Origin: Haemonchus contortus
Taxonomy: Eukaryota; Nematoda; Chromadorea; Rhabditida; Trichostrongylidae
NCBI GenBank assembly: GCA_000469685.2
Contig: LS997567.1
Coordinates: 18,559,899 to 18,623,898, forward strand
Length of the DNA: 64,000 bases
Direction of reading: 5' to 3'
Shown piece after piece: positions 1 through 11,574 of this stretch; within the stretch, counting starts at the first letter, position 1; each line of letters begins with the position of its first letter. Both the position numbers and the translations under genes were made by a program. The notes under the pieces were generated by a model. It was given only the letters and a program-made list of their open reading frames with translations, searched no databases and was not told where the DNA came from.

Positions 1-99
1 AAGTTTTTTCCGTGTTCAGCTGAGTGAGGGTATGAAACTGAAACAGAGTTCGAAATCCTTCTGTGACACAACAGAAATCAAAGCGTCCCTCTTTCCTTG

Positions 100-265
100 A
101 TAGATATAGTAAAACTAATTCTCCACTCCTTTTTTGGAACAAATGGCAGTTTCCTGTACACGAAATTTGACACAGGACAAACAGGGCAGTGCAAATGATA
201 TTCAGCTAAGGTCCGTGCTTACGCCTTCGATTGGAACTCTCGAACTTTTGCTCTCTATCTTTGCA
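100..265 (-). repeat. Dispersed repeat, inverted partner of 4545-4705
   Basis: Read on the minus strand this segment aligns over about 160 bases with plus-strand 4545-4705. Both share blocks such as GAAGGCGTAAGC and GTCCTGTGTCAAA in the same order and end with AAGGAGTG. Both lie near Helitron-like ends, so they may belong to the body of one Helitron family; that assignment is inference. Confidence 0.6.
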
Positions 266-813
266 ATAAATACCCATCACGAATCCAACTGTTAGGCAAT
301 CAAAGACGATGCTGTGGAGACTTTCTGAGTAATGACAGCACCGTTATCAGATATTTTTTTTATCAATGGACCCTTTTCTTTAAGGAGATATCATTTGTTG
401 AGAATTCTAGATTGCAGGCGGTCGAATAACTTTTGTCGCAAAGATATCGAGCAAAGAGGACCCTTCATTGAATCACAAACCTTGCTGGGTAGCGGTCGTA
501 ATCTAATAGTAAGAAATGAACAAAATTCTAATCTGCTTATCGTGTTGCCCTAATGGGCCCCTATCACTGCACTTACTATTCACTTTTGTCACTCTGCTCT
601 ACCATCTCGTCTTATCGAATGAAACATACTGAACGGTCAAAGCTACATCGTAGATACCGATGCTGTTAGATTTCGATCGGTAGGTGGCACTCTTAGGTTC
701 TTTATCTTCTCTTATTAGTTATCATCAGTTCCTGTCACCGAGTCCCTACGATTCCGTCGTATCCTGCATTACCTATTAGAATGCTAAGGTTCCACTGGTA
801 ATACGAAAAGTGT
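266..813. other. No recognisable feature
   Basis: I find no transposon terminus, protein motif or repeat here. A 73-codon open frame at 332-553 has no recognisable domain and no splice context and looks like chance. Confidence 0.4.
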
Positions 814-1165
814 GATCCTACCAAATTTGAACGCTCTAGGTCCACGTAAGCAGGAGTTATGAATTTGCTGATCAAAATTTCTAACGTGCACGCCGCGCTC
901 CCTGTGAACGCAGTCCGGTCCTGCCACCCACCATAAGTGTTCCCATGCCGCTCCCTGTACTCCTACCTATTTTGAACGCTTTGGGTCCACTGGAGCAGGA
1001 GTTATGAATTTACGACCTAAAATTTCTATCGCGCACAACCTGCCCCCTGGGGGTGGAGTCTGCTCCTACCACCTGTCATAAGTGTTCCCATCCTGCCCCC
1101 CTTACTCCTACCGAATTTGAACGCTCTAGGACCACGGGGACTGGAGTTATGAATTTTCGGTCAGA
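814..1165 (-). repeat. Tandem array, unit about 145 bp, 2.4 copies
   Basis: Units begin near 814, 961 and 1106 with TCCTACC followed by a stretch containing TTTGAACGCTYTRGG and GGAGTTATGAATTT. Homologous units in the opposite orientation occur at 16545-16960 and 37110-37385. In all three places the array sits beside a TG/AC microsatellite and a Helitron-like 5' end, so it appears to be an internal part of that Helitron family. Confidence 0.75.
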
Positions 1166-1233
1166 CACACACACACCGACGCACACGCACAAACAAACAC
1201 ACACACAAACACACCGACACATCAACAGACACA
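1163..1233. repeat. AC-rich microsatellite
   Basis: Runs of CA dinucleotides with interspersed CG and AA steps, directly adjoining the 145-bp array on one side and a Helitron 5'-like terminus on the other. Confidence 0.9.
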
Positions 1234-1257
1234 CTTAGCGAATTATATAAAGTAGGA

Positions 1258-2019
1258 TACTTTGTCTTAATATTATCGATTGTATTTATTTATTAGCTTT
1301 ACTAACACCATATAGCAGCTCGAGGGAAACCCGACGCTATTGGGTGTTAGTACCTAATATAGGGTAACAATTAATTTCTTTTGCTAATTTAAAATTTTAT
1401 ACTATACTTCCACATATGTCCTTATAGACTTGCCCGCAAGGGGCGGATTACATGACAATTTACTGTCCTGTTATCAACTACTCTTCGTATCGACCCATGG
1501 TCGTGGGACGTCGATAGACGTCACTTTATACTTTTTACTTTGGACTTATGTATATTTTAGTATATTTATCGTTTCTTTTTATAAGTACACACCTTAAGGG
1601 AACATAGCCAAAAAATTTCATTATAACTATATGGTGATAATAATAAACTCTATAAATTCAACAACTCCAACAAGTTATATAACAACAGTTAATAAACTCA
1701 ATAAATTCAACAATTCCAACAAGTTATATAACAACAATTCAATATAACAACACTTCTGTGGTCTGCGTATTCTTTTGTCTGTTATATTCTTATAACTTTT
1801 TTCGACCTTCGGTCATGAAATGTTTCCAAAAGTCATATGACGTCTTTGCCTGCACAAGCAAGACCTAGCATTTTTCTTTTTCTTTTAATTCATTTGTTTT
1901 CTTACTATAATTGCTGTTACTCCTTTATAAATTCCGGCTTTCGTCGGCTATGTTATCGCCATTGTATTCCCTTCACCGTGGTATCTTAAGTACGCATAGA
2001 AAGACATTATAAACTACTA
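1258..2019. other. AT-rich sequence, first 40 bases repeated at 4445
   Basis: The first ~40 bases match 4445-4485. A short duplication (AATAAACTC.ATAAATTCAACAA) occurs near 1640-1740. No coding signal is seen. Confidence 0.5.
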
Positions 2020-2867
2020 TCCTCTCTATATATAAAGCGCTAACTTTGTGTGTCCGTTTGTATGTCCGTTTGTGTGCCCTCGCAAAAGTCACGTAGGCAC
2101 GATCAAGAGCGTGGAGATCAAATGAACGCAGTTAGAAAACAGCTATGAAACTGAGAACTTAATCGATGCTCTTCATATGACGTCACAGACTAAAAATCTG
2201 AACTCGCCTCCCACGACACAGGACAATCAAACCTCTGGGATCTAGAGAAGCTCAGAATATAAACTGTCCACGATCACCTATTAGTGTCAAGAGATCAATA
2301 CCCGCAAATCGGTTCAAATTGGGGAATATCACCTAATTCTTATACATCAAACGTTCTCCTGACTATATACTGTTGTGCTGAATCCTTGCACTATGGACGA
2401 CCAACTATCGGTTCGCAGCCAACTAAGGGAGGAGAGAGGTTAGGCTTCATGGGCAAAAAACCTTTTTGCTCACGGAAATTTTTTACCGAAAATACCTTCG
2501 CACTTGATCTATTTTCCAGAACAGACGCGTAATTTTCCCTAGAACCATAATCGGAAACCCATAGAAATCACTAGAAATCTAATCTTATCGAAATTTCTAA
2601 TTTTTAATGTGAATTTCGCTTACGCACTCCAAAAAACTATCCACTTCATGATACTTCAGTAGCTAGATGAAGTTTTTCCAAATTCCAAATCTGTACAACA
2701 GCTCATCATGTGGCAATATCACCCTAGGGAGCACCTGCATAAGTCGGGTCAAGTTTGGGATGGGTGGGGGAGAGGGCAAGACGAAAAGAACGCATTTGAG
2801 CTCAGCGAAGCTCCTACTTCAGGGGTGGGGCATGCACAGGATTGGGTAAATTAGCGTTTTTCTAAAA

Positions 2868-3250
2868 CCGGTAAGGTGCTGATTAGACCGGAAGCCTCAG
2901 ATAGGTATGCTTCTCAAGCCGACTTTCTGTATCATTCCTTGACCAAACACTATCCGAAAAAGCAAGCTTCGCTCTTTTCAGATCGGACAGTGCTCTCTAG
3001 AATGACTTTCTAATCATTTCTGAAGAAATTGACATGCAAGTAAAATAGTTTTTTAATAATACCAATAAGATTCTGATTAGTGTTGAAAGCCCTTGATATG
3101 TATGCTTATCTTCTTCCTCTATCATTCTTTAACCAAGCACGCACATCCTGGAATGACTAACTCAAGATGATACAGTGTTATCCAGAATTGTTTTATAACC
3201 GCTCCGACGAAATTCGAGAAGCAGTGTCACATGAATCCATTTCAAAAAAC
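2868..3250. repeat. Diverged tandem duplication, unit about 190 bp
   Basis: The segment from 2868 (GCTGATTAGACCGGAAGCC...GTATGCTTCTC...TATCATTCCTTGACCAA) is repeated from 3058 (TCTGATTAGTGTTGAAAGC...GTATGCTTATC...TATCATTCTTTAACCAA). The copies are perhaps 70-75% alike by eye. It lies immediately upstream of the reverse-transcriptase remnant. Confidence 0.6.
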
Positions 3251-3261
3251 AAGTCCTAGGC

Positions 3262-3945
3262 CAGATATAAATATTGCACTATAGAGGATCTTCCTTATGC
3301 TATAGATTACTTACTCTCTAATAGCTGCTGCAGATTTGCGAAATATTTATTTATGCAAAAAGTGGGTGTTCCACAAGGCAGTAATGCCAGTCCATTACTC
3401 GCGGACCTTACATTGTCCTTATTCGAATATGAGTATTCACTACAAAGGCTTAATATATCAAACCCCAAATTAATACCATTTAGATATATGGATGATCTGC
3501 TTATTATCCATAACTCAGACACTGCCACAATTTTACAAGAGCTGGGGCAGGTTTATAAACACTCTTGCCTTGGATATAACCCATGATAGTGAACACAAGT
3601 GTACTGTACACAGACACTGTAGTATAGTGTACACAGACTTACAAATATTTATAGAACAAGGACAAAATTGTACCAGGCTGTATAACAAGACAAATAGCTT
3701 TGGATTCCCAGTTAAACGTTTCCCTCACTACACTACCAACGTTTCTAAGGGTATTAAAATTAGCACAATGTACTTCGAAGTATTAAGAACCGCTAGGACG
3801 TGTACATGTAAGAAAGATTTTTTGAACAGGCTTTGGTATACAGGATTTCAAGCATGCCAAATGGGTTATAATAAGGACTTTTTCATTACTGGCCTTATAA
3901 AATGCTTAGCTAGAAGTATGTTTATAACCCATAAAGCCAATTAAG
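3262..3945 (+). pseudogene. Reverse-transcriptase remnant, probably Penelope-like
   Basis: In the frame of the ATG at 3353 the peptide contains GVPQGSNASPLLADL (palm motif B region) followed by RYMDDLLII, a motif C with both catalytic aspartates (about 3485-3510). The same frame is open upstream to about 3262 (PYAIDYLLSN). After 3586 homology continues in another frame with KRFPHYTTNVSKG and a basic tail to 3944, so at least one frameshift is present. The lack of the GDFN/SDH endonuclease of LINEs and the overall look suggest a Penelope-like or related lineage; that family call is uncertain. It is a dead fragment without N-terminus or nuclease. Confidence 0.55.
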
Positions 3946-4544
3946 CTATAAACCGTTCGTTAGAATTTCAAACACATATTATGATACTATAAGTAATAGA
4001 ACTCCACTAGAATCTACTCTACGAGAACTAGAATACTAATACTCTACTGTGCATTATAAGATCCATAATCAGTCATTTATTGTATTGCTTTTAATAGCTT
4101 AGTCCCTTCCCTAGTTCCTTTTTATTTCCGTGACCATTTTTCAATGTCTTCATTACCTACTTACTTAGCTTTTTTTAGGTTAGTGTTCATAAAGGGTTCT
4201 ACCACTTGGAAACAATACTAATGCACTCCTTTAATAAAACAAATGCATTTTATACCTCTTAACTCATTGCTTAATTTTATTATTTGTTATAATACACATA
4301 TATATAACATCCATAAGTTCTTGTTCTCCCTAACCCTACTGAGGAGCACGGAGGGAGAATTTTTCTTAAGTTTGACTTCCGTCTAGGGCACGTGCGAAAC
4401 GGAAGTTGAACTACTTCTTTGGCTTGTCCCCCCTTATAATCTTAATACTTTGTCTCAATATTATCGGTTGTATTTGTTTATCACTCCTAGAATTAATTGT
4501 GGGTATTTCCTGAGGCTTTGGTTCCCTGACGAAGGAATCTTTAC

Positions 4545-4705
4545 TGGGGTATTTATTTTCAAGACAGAGAGCGAAAGATCAAGACTTTCAATTGAAGGCG
4601 TAAGCGCTGACTTACACACAATACCAGTTGCGCTGCTCTGTTAGTCCTGTGTCAAACTCCATGTAAGGAAAATAATATTTGCTCCAAAGAAGGAGTGAAG
4701 AGTTA
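4545..4705 (+). repeat. Dispersed repeat, inverted partner of 100-265
   Basis: See 100-265. It ends about 35 bases before the decayed Helitron hairpin at 4739, which is the reason for suspecting that the repeat is the 3' part of that Helitron family. Confidence 0.6.
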
Positions 4706-4769
4706 GCCGATCACTGAAACTTTGTCAAAGAAGGAGGGAAGCCCGGCGTTAACTGGGCGAACCAATGAA

Positions 4770-6142
4770 TGATGTTTGGCCTAATTTATAATATACACTT
4801 ATTGGGCTGGCAAAAGTTCTGCGACGAAAAACTCACAGCCTGGAAAAATTAGTATAAACAACGTGAACACGGTAGCGATCATAAACATGTAGGACGTTCC
4901 CCGGTTAATCAATATATGAGTAGACACGGGCATGCGGAAGGGCTTTCGCAGCACTACCGTCAATGAACGTCAACGTCAACGGACAACACGTCACCCCATT
5001 TGTACCATCACCTTCTACTGGGCACGCCAGGGGAAAAACGAGAGTTTAGCGGTTCAAGTTATCAACAACGTATCCGATGCTAACACTGATCAGCGATCAC
5101 TGGTAAGCAGTCGGTTGGATCGCCTCACCGCAGGAACCACTGGCTCTAAAAGTACTGCACGCATCGTCCCTTATCTTCGAGGAGGTTCAAAGGACTCATC
5201 CACCATGAGTTTCCAAACGCAGGCTAGATAATCGCAGCTTCCGCTTACCCCTATGAACCCCAGTGTTCAGCTGACGCGGTTGGATAAAAATGTCTAAAAC
5301 CATAACTTAGGTCTCTACGGTAGGACAACACCCATTGGAATTTCGCACCGGACCCTCGTCAAATGTTCACCGACTCCGCTTGGTTCTAGGTTGATTGTTT
5401 CATCGATCGTACTCGTGGTGTGTTGCCCCTTTCGATTACTGTATTCTCCGCCTTCTCAAGCATCCCTTTGTCGGAAAAAGGTTCGTAACATATAGGATCT
5501 GCAGTCAATTACTTCTTCGAGTCACAGCTTCTTGAGAATATATTTCCAATAATTGCATTATCTGGAAAATCTTAGAAATGAATCTAAAAAGGCCTCCATT
5601 TCATATTGTATCTATGTGCAAATATGATTTCGTTGAGTCACAGTCTTTTGACCTTCACTACATCTAAAGATGTACTACTCGGACGGTATCGCTAATGCAC
5701 AAACCTCCTCCTTTCTGTAATGGTTGTGACCCCTAAAAGGGAATAGATCTTTATTGATTGATTCGTGAATCTCACACTCCACTAATTTCTCCACAATAGA
5801 ACGCGGATACAGACATGATTATGAGTTGTATAACTATGAGTATGAGTTTTAATAGGAAGTTCAAGACCTCAGCTTACCGCAGACGAGTCTTCTTCATTCG
5901 ATTAGTTTATCTATTCCTAACCTTTGCTAATTTTTCCCCGTCGGTGGGCTTTTTAGAGCGAAATTTTGATTTTTTTCTTATCGCACCGTCCATTCTGATG
6001 AATGTTCTGCCCCTTGTGCGCGGATTTCCCTCGAGCTCATATATTTTTACTGATCTTGCCCGCCCATCCCAATTTAGACGGGACCTCTTCGTGTAATACC
6101 TAGTATCGGAACGGATAGACAGAAGCGGATTCTTCATATATA
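4770..6142. other. No supported gene; one possible lone mariner terminus
   Basis: At 4798 the sequence TATTGGGCTGGCAAAAGTTC resembles a mariner inverted-repeat end next to a TA, but I cannot find its partner. A 99-codon frame at 4932-5231 and a 93-codon frame at 5815-6096 carry no motif I recognise. Confidence 0.4.
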
Positions 6143-6665
6143 TTGGGTTGTCCGAAAAGTTCCTGCCGATTTCTGGAATGACTTTGTGTCTTCTAGAAGA
6201 ACAAATACTTTCATCAACAATATTTCTCAATTCGGTATAATATATTATATTTATATTGTGCCGATCCTTCTCGATTAACATTTTTATTTGATCCTGTTGC
6301 TGTTACCCATCTTTGAGGTTGAATTCACCCCACTTAAGTCTCGCAAACCACTTATGAACTGTACTTTCATGTTGAGCTTCCTCTGCGTAAACGCGACCGA
6401 TCTTTCTCACGGCTTAAGATGAATCCTTTCCTTTGCGAAAGAAGAAAAGCATTAGATTACGAAAATGCACGCGATTGTCTTCCATTTTCACTCAAACCCT
6501 ATACAAAGGGACTTTAAAAAGTATTAACATAACCTGAGAAGAATAGATTAAGACTTACGCTCTCAGAAAATATATGACTCTATGAAGTTATGCCGACGAT
6601 CTCTTTCGAAACACTTGATAAACCAAGGATGTTCAAAATCGGCATGAATTTTTCAGACGACCCGA
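6143..6665 (-). mobile_element. Internally deleted mariner element
   Basis: Flanked by TA at 6141-6142 and 6666-6667. The left end begins TTGGGTTGTCCGAAAAGTTC and the right end, read in reverse, TCGGGTCGTCTGAAAAATTC, so inverted termini of about 30 bp are visible. Minus-strand translation gives a mariner helix-turn-helix block (EAQHESTVHKWFARLKWGEF near 6320-6380) and, nearer the left end, a short C-terminal-like piece; the DDD catalytic core is missing. At 523 bp it is under half of the usual 1.3 kb. Confidence 0.75.
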
Positions 6666-6679
6666 TATTATAGTGGGTG

Positions 6680-7340
6680 ACGACGATCATTTCATAGGTG
6701 ATGGCTAATGATGATGAGTTCATATACAAAATGATTCTGGACTGATGAAGACGCCTTTGTACAGAGTGACAGTAGTCCTGCCCGTTTCAGTGAAAGCCCC
6801 GCCCACTTCGGTGCAAGCCTTGCCCACTTCAGAGATTTGGTTACATTCCTTCTTCAGCCTCTAACGACTTCTTCCAGCATTCTAGATCGTTCTTTCACAG
6901 AGTTATGAGTTTTTGAGTTCAGCCCGCCCCTTTCGGTGCAAACCCCGTCCGCTCTAGGATGTGGCTACATCTTTCCTATGCAGACCACCTTTTTCGCGTT
7001 CTGGAACCTTTATGAATGAAAATATAAACTTTTTCGAAAGAACCCAACATGCGACGCACGCCCACCCAAAGTGGGCGGAGATTCGATGTTTATGAACGTC
7101 CAGCACGCATAAGGCCACGCTCTCTCCTTTTACTTTTTTTCTGACATTCACGCTTTCGTTGATCGAGTTTTGAACCAATGTATTAAGTAGGTATCGTCCA
7201 TGCGAGGACTCTCAGCCCACTGCCGTTGAACTTCCTTCACTTTGCCTTTTAACCCATCCCTCACCTTTGCTCATTTTTTCCTCGCGTCTGGGCTGTTATG
7301 AAACCTAATTCAGAAATTTTGCCCATAAAACCGCCCTCTC
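6680..7340. repeat. GC-rich dispersed repeat (CCCGCCCACTT..GGTGCAA) region
   Basis: Several degenerate copies of a phrase like CCCGCCCACTTCGGTGCAAG occur at about 6780-6960. Similar phrases with the same neighbours (ATGATTCTGGACT, GATTTCATAGG) recur at 37690-38345, so this is one dispersed repeat family. No coding capacity is seen. Confidence 0.5.
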
Positions 7341-7547
7341 GTGGGCATGCCTCAACTCCGGTGGGTGGGGCTCCACCAGGTTCACGTGTGCTCTGTTGTT
7401 CTTGTCCTATAACGATCAAACAGAAAGACAGAGAGACATACTCGAGCGCGTTATATGTATAATGGCATGATGACGATATATGTACTTATACCCCTACTGA
7501 TCCTTTCTTTCTTGCCCGGTGTGTGGGCTACTTCCATAAGTACTATA

Positions 7548-7787
7548 TCAGCAGGATTTGAATTCGATACACAAATGAGCAGATGCTGAGGAGAGTTTGT
7601 CTTTGGTCATCACAATTTCAGATTTCTCGAGGCACGATGGTGGAATCCTTCGATAATAGATGTTGTTATGCACGAGATGATAAATTTCGGTATATGATGT
7701 AACACTCACCATTTTTTGCTCTCGCGTACGCCGAGAAAGAATTGGTTTTAAATCCACGAGGATATGACAGTGTTTCGTCGATATTTT
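7548..7787 (-). CDS. Candidate two terminal exons of an unknown gene
   Basis: Minus strand: acceptor ATGCTTTTTGCAG precedes an exon 7787-7710 (78 nt) ended by the donor ATG/gtgagt. Read in phase 1 the exon is open for 25 codons and contains the peptide YPRGFKTNSFSAYARA. After a 124-nt intron with acceptor AAACTCTCCTCAG, exon 7585-7548 continues in the matching phase for 11 codons to a TGA. The splice sites and phases fit, but the peptide is short, I do not recognise it, and the exon is also open in another frame. No upstream exon could be joined in phase. Confidence 0.33.
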   Translation of the reverse strand, partial: KISTKHCHILVDLKPILSRRTREQKMVSVTSYTEIYHLVHNNIYYRRIPPSCLEKSEIVMTKDKLSSASAHLCIEFKSC

Positions 7788-7814
7788 CTGCAAAAAGCAT
7801 CGATCCGATGTCAC

Positions 7815-10800
7815 ATAACTTTCACACTTATCCAGTCCTCTACTACTACTGATTGGAATGCTCTGTTCTCCACTTTCTATGTATGATTAGGTTTTTTACC
7901 CAGAATTATTCTGTGTCCCTGTGGGCCACCAATCGAGCAAGCGGTGTTCATACACAATTGAAGGCGTGAACAAGAAGTTCGATTTTGCTTGACACTATTT
8001 TGTTCCTTTTCAGCCTCCGCCTCTGCTCTGGGCCTTCTCATATGTGAAACTTATTTTCTACTTGTTGAAAGTGTCCGTTGTTATGTGTTTGTACTGCGGC
8101 TGACACAATGATAAACTGTGAGACTTTTTCACCCTTTTGTGCTTCATGAGCGTAAAGATTCGGTTGAAAAATTCAATGCGTCTCATATGTCTGCCTCTGT
8201 TCGAAATAGAATAGTTGCTCTTAATTTTCGATTCCTAATAAAAGTTAATCTGGAATACAGATACATTTTTGTACTTGGAAGATGGAAAGCTCACGAAGGT
8301 CGCTCAGGAGAAACCAGGACGGTTTTCTGCTTAATCCTCGCTGCTACAAAAATAGACGACGTTCCGATAGATCAAATATTGACTTACGTTTTGAGATAAA
8401 TGGTGGAAAATTGCAACACTAAGTTGCTCCACATTTCCGAACTTTCTAACCTATTCTTTGATACCAGTACAAGTCATCCAGATTGTAATGGTTCCGACCA
8501 ATCGCAAATTTGAATTGCCGAGCCGACTTCGAATTGCCATGATTCTGCATCCACCTGGAGAGTTGTGTTTCCACAGTGTTTTCGGATCGTCTTATCCTGA
8601 CTTGGATGGATTCAGAGAGAATTCACGGAAAATGGTCCCCTTTCCAGTTGCAGTTTTTCATAGTCTTTTCATATTCAGCTTATGGAATCTTATAGTTCGT
8701 AGCGATATCTTGTAGTCATCTTTCTTATAGTCTTTTCATCAGTTCTGAACGAGCTCCCCTTCAATGTTCCCTTCAATGTTTAATTCGCATACAGGCAACA
8801 GCATCGAAAATGTAGACGCAGAGATGAACACCTTGCACTTGATCTCTCAATGCTCTTGAATGACCTTTCTTTCGTCGCTTTCGCTTGCCTCTATTTTCTG
8901 GGAGGTTCTCATTTGTTCATAACCTTAAGCTCTCAAACCAGGTACACGTAGCTGGGCAATTCATATGTTCGTCTCTATAAGGGTTCGTAGTTGGTTTTCG
9001 TGGCGTGAAAGCAATACAAAAAACTTGGGTATCTCACAAGTATGGTTTTATCAGAATCAGTTGCAAGTCGACACATCTAAAAACTCTTAAATCCACTGAG
9101 CATTGCTACGACCTGCTCAATGTCAATCATTACAAAGCCGGCATCGTATGCGAGATGACCATGTTGAACACATCCAGTCTCTCCAATTTGAATTGATATC
9201 TAACATTTTCGAGAGCAGCATTAAAGGACACGCAGGCAGTGTTAGTGAGAGATTCTGAACCTAATTCTTGTTTACTGTAATTGCATCGGAACCACTGTCG
9301 CCTGCGTACCGATGATCGTGGGTGTTCGCGTGTAAAGTCCATTATCCACTCATCACATTGACAATGACACATTCGGTGAGATTCTGGTCGTGTAGTTGAA
9401 TGGATGCCAAGATTTGTCCTAACAATGTTGAATAACCGTCTTCACAGTGTCCTCTTATCCTGTGCCTTCTTCGAACCAGTGATGAAAGAAATAACGGAAT
9501 CCTATTTTCCGTGGTTGTTTCATCTGTTTTCCTTCTTGTGATAATTGTCCTGCACCTGGTTTCCTTTTTTCTTGTTCTTCTTTTTGTATTTTTCTTATGA
9601 GTTTTCCACTTTTCTTTCTCAATATACTTTTGTTTTACTCGTTTTCCTCACTCATCTTTCTTCCTGTTCTTCCTCTGCTACTCCATCTGCTCGGAGAGGG
9701 TGACCACTCAATCGGATCAGATGAGGAAGAGTCAACGTTGGTAAGAGAGAGTAGAAGTGCAGCCACGAATTACACTTTATGAACGATTATGAATATAAGG
9801 AAGTTCACCCTAAGTGAAATACAGTACTGAAGTCGATGCGAGAGAGTACGTTCTTCAGTGTTTCTGCTGCTTTTTGTTCAATCGGTCATGCTATTGTGTT
9901 CAATCAGTCATGAACTCAATTATGAATCAAAGGACAAGGTGCAACTTCTATTGGATTATAATGACTAAAAAGAGAGGAGAACCTCAATCAAAATAGAAGG
10001 GAGTAAGTAGTGACGGTAAGAGAGCAGACGGTATACGGTATTGTACGTATTAGTTCTCTTTATTCGACCACTACTAAATTGAAAAAAGTAGAAGAGAGTG
10101 CTGCAACGTACCAGAGTATGAATACGGTATTGCACAAAATATTCTCTTTCTCTAACCATATGATATCGAAAACGGACCACTTCTTCCGAAATAGAAGCGA
10201 ACTATTGTCCATGGCCTCCCAAAGTTTACGGGCACCAAAATTAAGAAACTCCTTAGGAAGGAATGATTGACTAGTTTTCCTTCGATTGTTTCTTAATAAT
10301 TGCATAGGCAGGTTTTCTTACGATCTGCAACTAGTTGACAAGGTAAGACTTCTCATATCTTCAAGATGGTGAGAGCTCATTCAAGCCACTTGCAATCGTT
10401 CGCGTGCAAGAGTCAAAAGGGCATCCAGATAGTTCCTGTGATTTTAATGGTCGTACGACAGGCTATTTAGTTACACAGGGAAGCAGAGTCATTCACGAGC
10501 ATTCTCGAAAAGAGGCAAAAGTTCGGTGTTTTGAAAGACAGGACTATTGGAATAGTCTGTTTGAGAGTAGACCAGTGATTTTTGGTGAGCCAGAATGGTC
10601 ACAAACCACGACTTATCAAAGTTGTCGATGAACTGAGTGCTCGAGGAGATGCTTCATGGATGATTCTATCGCTCGCAAAAATGTCACTTCAATTCCGATC
10701 TTAATAGACAGAGTAGGGTGAAGAAAACTTCTGGGGATTGCCAACCCACATAAGTGAAATCACGCGTCCTATCGTCGATTTCTTCGACGAGAAGGTTTCC

Positions 10801-11130
10801 ACGACAAAGTCAATCTTTTGGATGGAAACATCGAAATTACTCTTACGAAAATGTTGTTACAAGAATAGCAACATGTTGTTCATTGGCGTTTCACGGGAAA
10901 TGGTAAGACGCGAAGAGAATTGGAAATGGTAAAAGCCTGCACTCAAAGAGCATATTGATGGGTCTACTGCAGCATAGATCCGACTCCGTTTTATGAAACA
11001 GCCGACGGTTCTTTAAACAGGCCGATACTCCGGCCGGCAGAACAAAGCTCGTTCGGAAGAGTGGTGCCTACAGCAGCTGCCCACCCGATTTTATTACCAA
11101 CTGCTAACAGCTATCCGCTCTCAACCCATT
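7815..11130. other. No supported gene; possible Tc1-like trace near 10480-10700
   Basis: Scattered frames of 60-93 codons (8118-8399, 8458-8715, 9130-9372, 10060-10305) have no domain I recognise. A weak, frame-broken resemblance to the helix-turn-helix linker of Tc1-type transposases is visible around 10480-10700 on the plus strand; without termini I do not call an element. Confidence 0.35.
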
Positions 11131-11139
11131 TGACATTCA

Positions 11140-11545
11140 GGGAGATAGGCAAATTTGCCTTTGAGGTTCTACCATTGAAATGTTGCTAGTATGTGCCCTT
11201 TCGTAGTTGATGACAAGAATTTCTCATATAAAATTATATCCCTGCAATTTTCTCTATAATAATTTGTCATTCTGGGAGATGTAATAAGCTGCCGTTCAAG
11301 TTCAGCTACGATGTTGTCAAGATGTCCCTTTTTGTAGTGACAACAAGGGCTTTTCATGTAATACCCACAATTCTTTGTCATCTACGACGTTCAGGGAAAT
11401 ATGCAAATTAGCTTGTAAGGTACTACCAGAACGTTGCCAGGATGTGTCTTTTTATAGTTGAGACAGCAAGGATTTCTCATGTAAACATATATCCCATAAT
11501 TTCCTCTGTCATAATTCGGCATTCAGTGGAATGTGGGAAGTTGCC
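11140..11545. repeat. Diverged tandem array, about 3 units of 130-140 bp
   Basis: Three successive blocks contain a GTTG-YNAG-ATGTG core followed by TTTTTRTAGTTGA, then TTTCTCATGTAA and CATTCAGGGAAATGTGCAA (near 11178, 11310 and 11432). The units are clearly related but diverged. The last runs to the edge of the SINE copy at 11575. Confidence 0.65.
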
Positions 11546-11574
11546 AATAAACATCAGCTACAATGTTGCTGAAC

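Larger units (their letters stand above)
814..1257 (-). mobile_element. Helitron fragment, 5' end on the minus strand at 1257
   Basis: On the minus strand, after a host A, the sequence starts TCCTACTTTATATAATTC and continues CTAAGTGTGTCTG, then the TG microsatellite, then the 145-bp array. The same order follows the 5' terminus of the complete Helitron at 15841. Plus-strand flank from 1258 (TACTTTGTC...) matches 4445 onward, where the paralogous site reads TTAA then TACTTTGTC with no insertion; this fits the A/T target of Helitrons. I see no 3' hairpin or CTRR end, so the other boundary is lost or lies outside the window. Confidence 0.6.
2020..4765 (+). mobile_element. Possible Helitron, 5' TC end at 2020, decayed 3' end near 4765
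   Basis: A TC dinucleotide after a host A begins TCCTCTCTATATATAAAGCG and continues CTAACTTTGTGTGTCCG, the same head seen at 51004 and about 51227. Near 4739-4757 there is GAAGCCCGGCGTTAACTGGGC, an eroded version of the 3' hairpin seen at 17231, but the CTRR terminus is not recognisable. Joining the two ends into one 2.7-kb element is inference; they could be separate fragments. The Penelope-like remnant would then lie inside it. Confidence 0.35.

Noticed and set aside
5907..6281. 124-codon minus-strand gene
   Set aside because: Its first part is the deleted mariner's C-terminal remnant read out past the terminus into flank.
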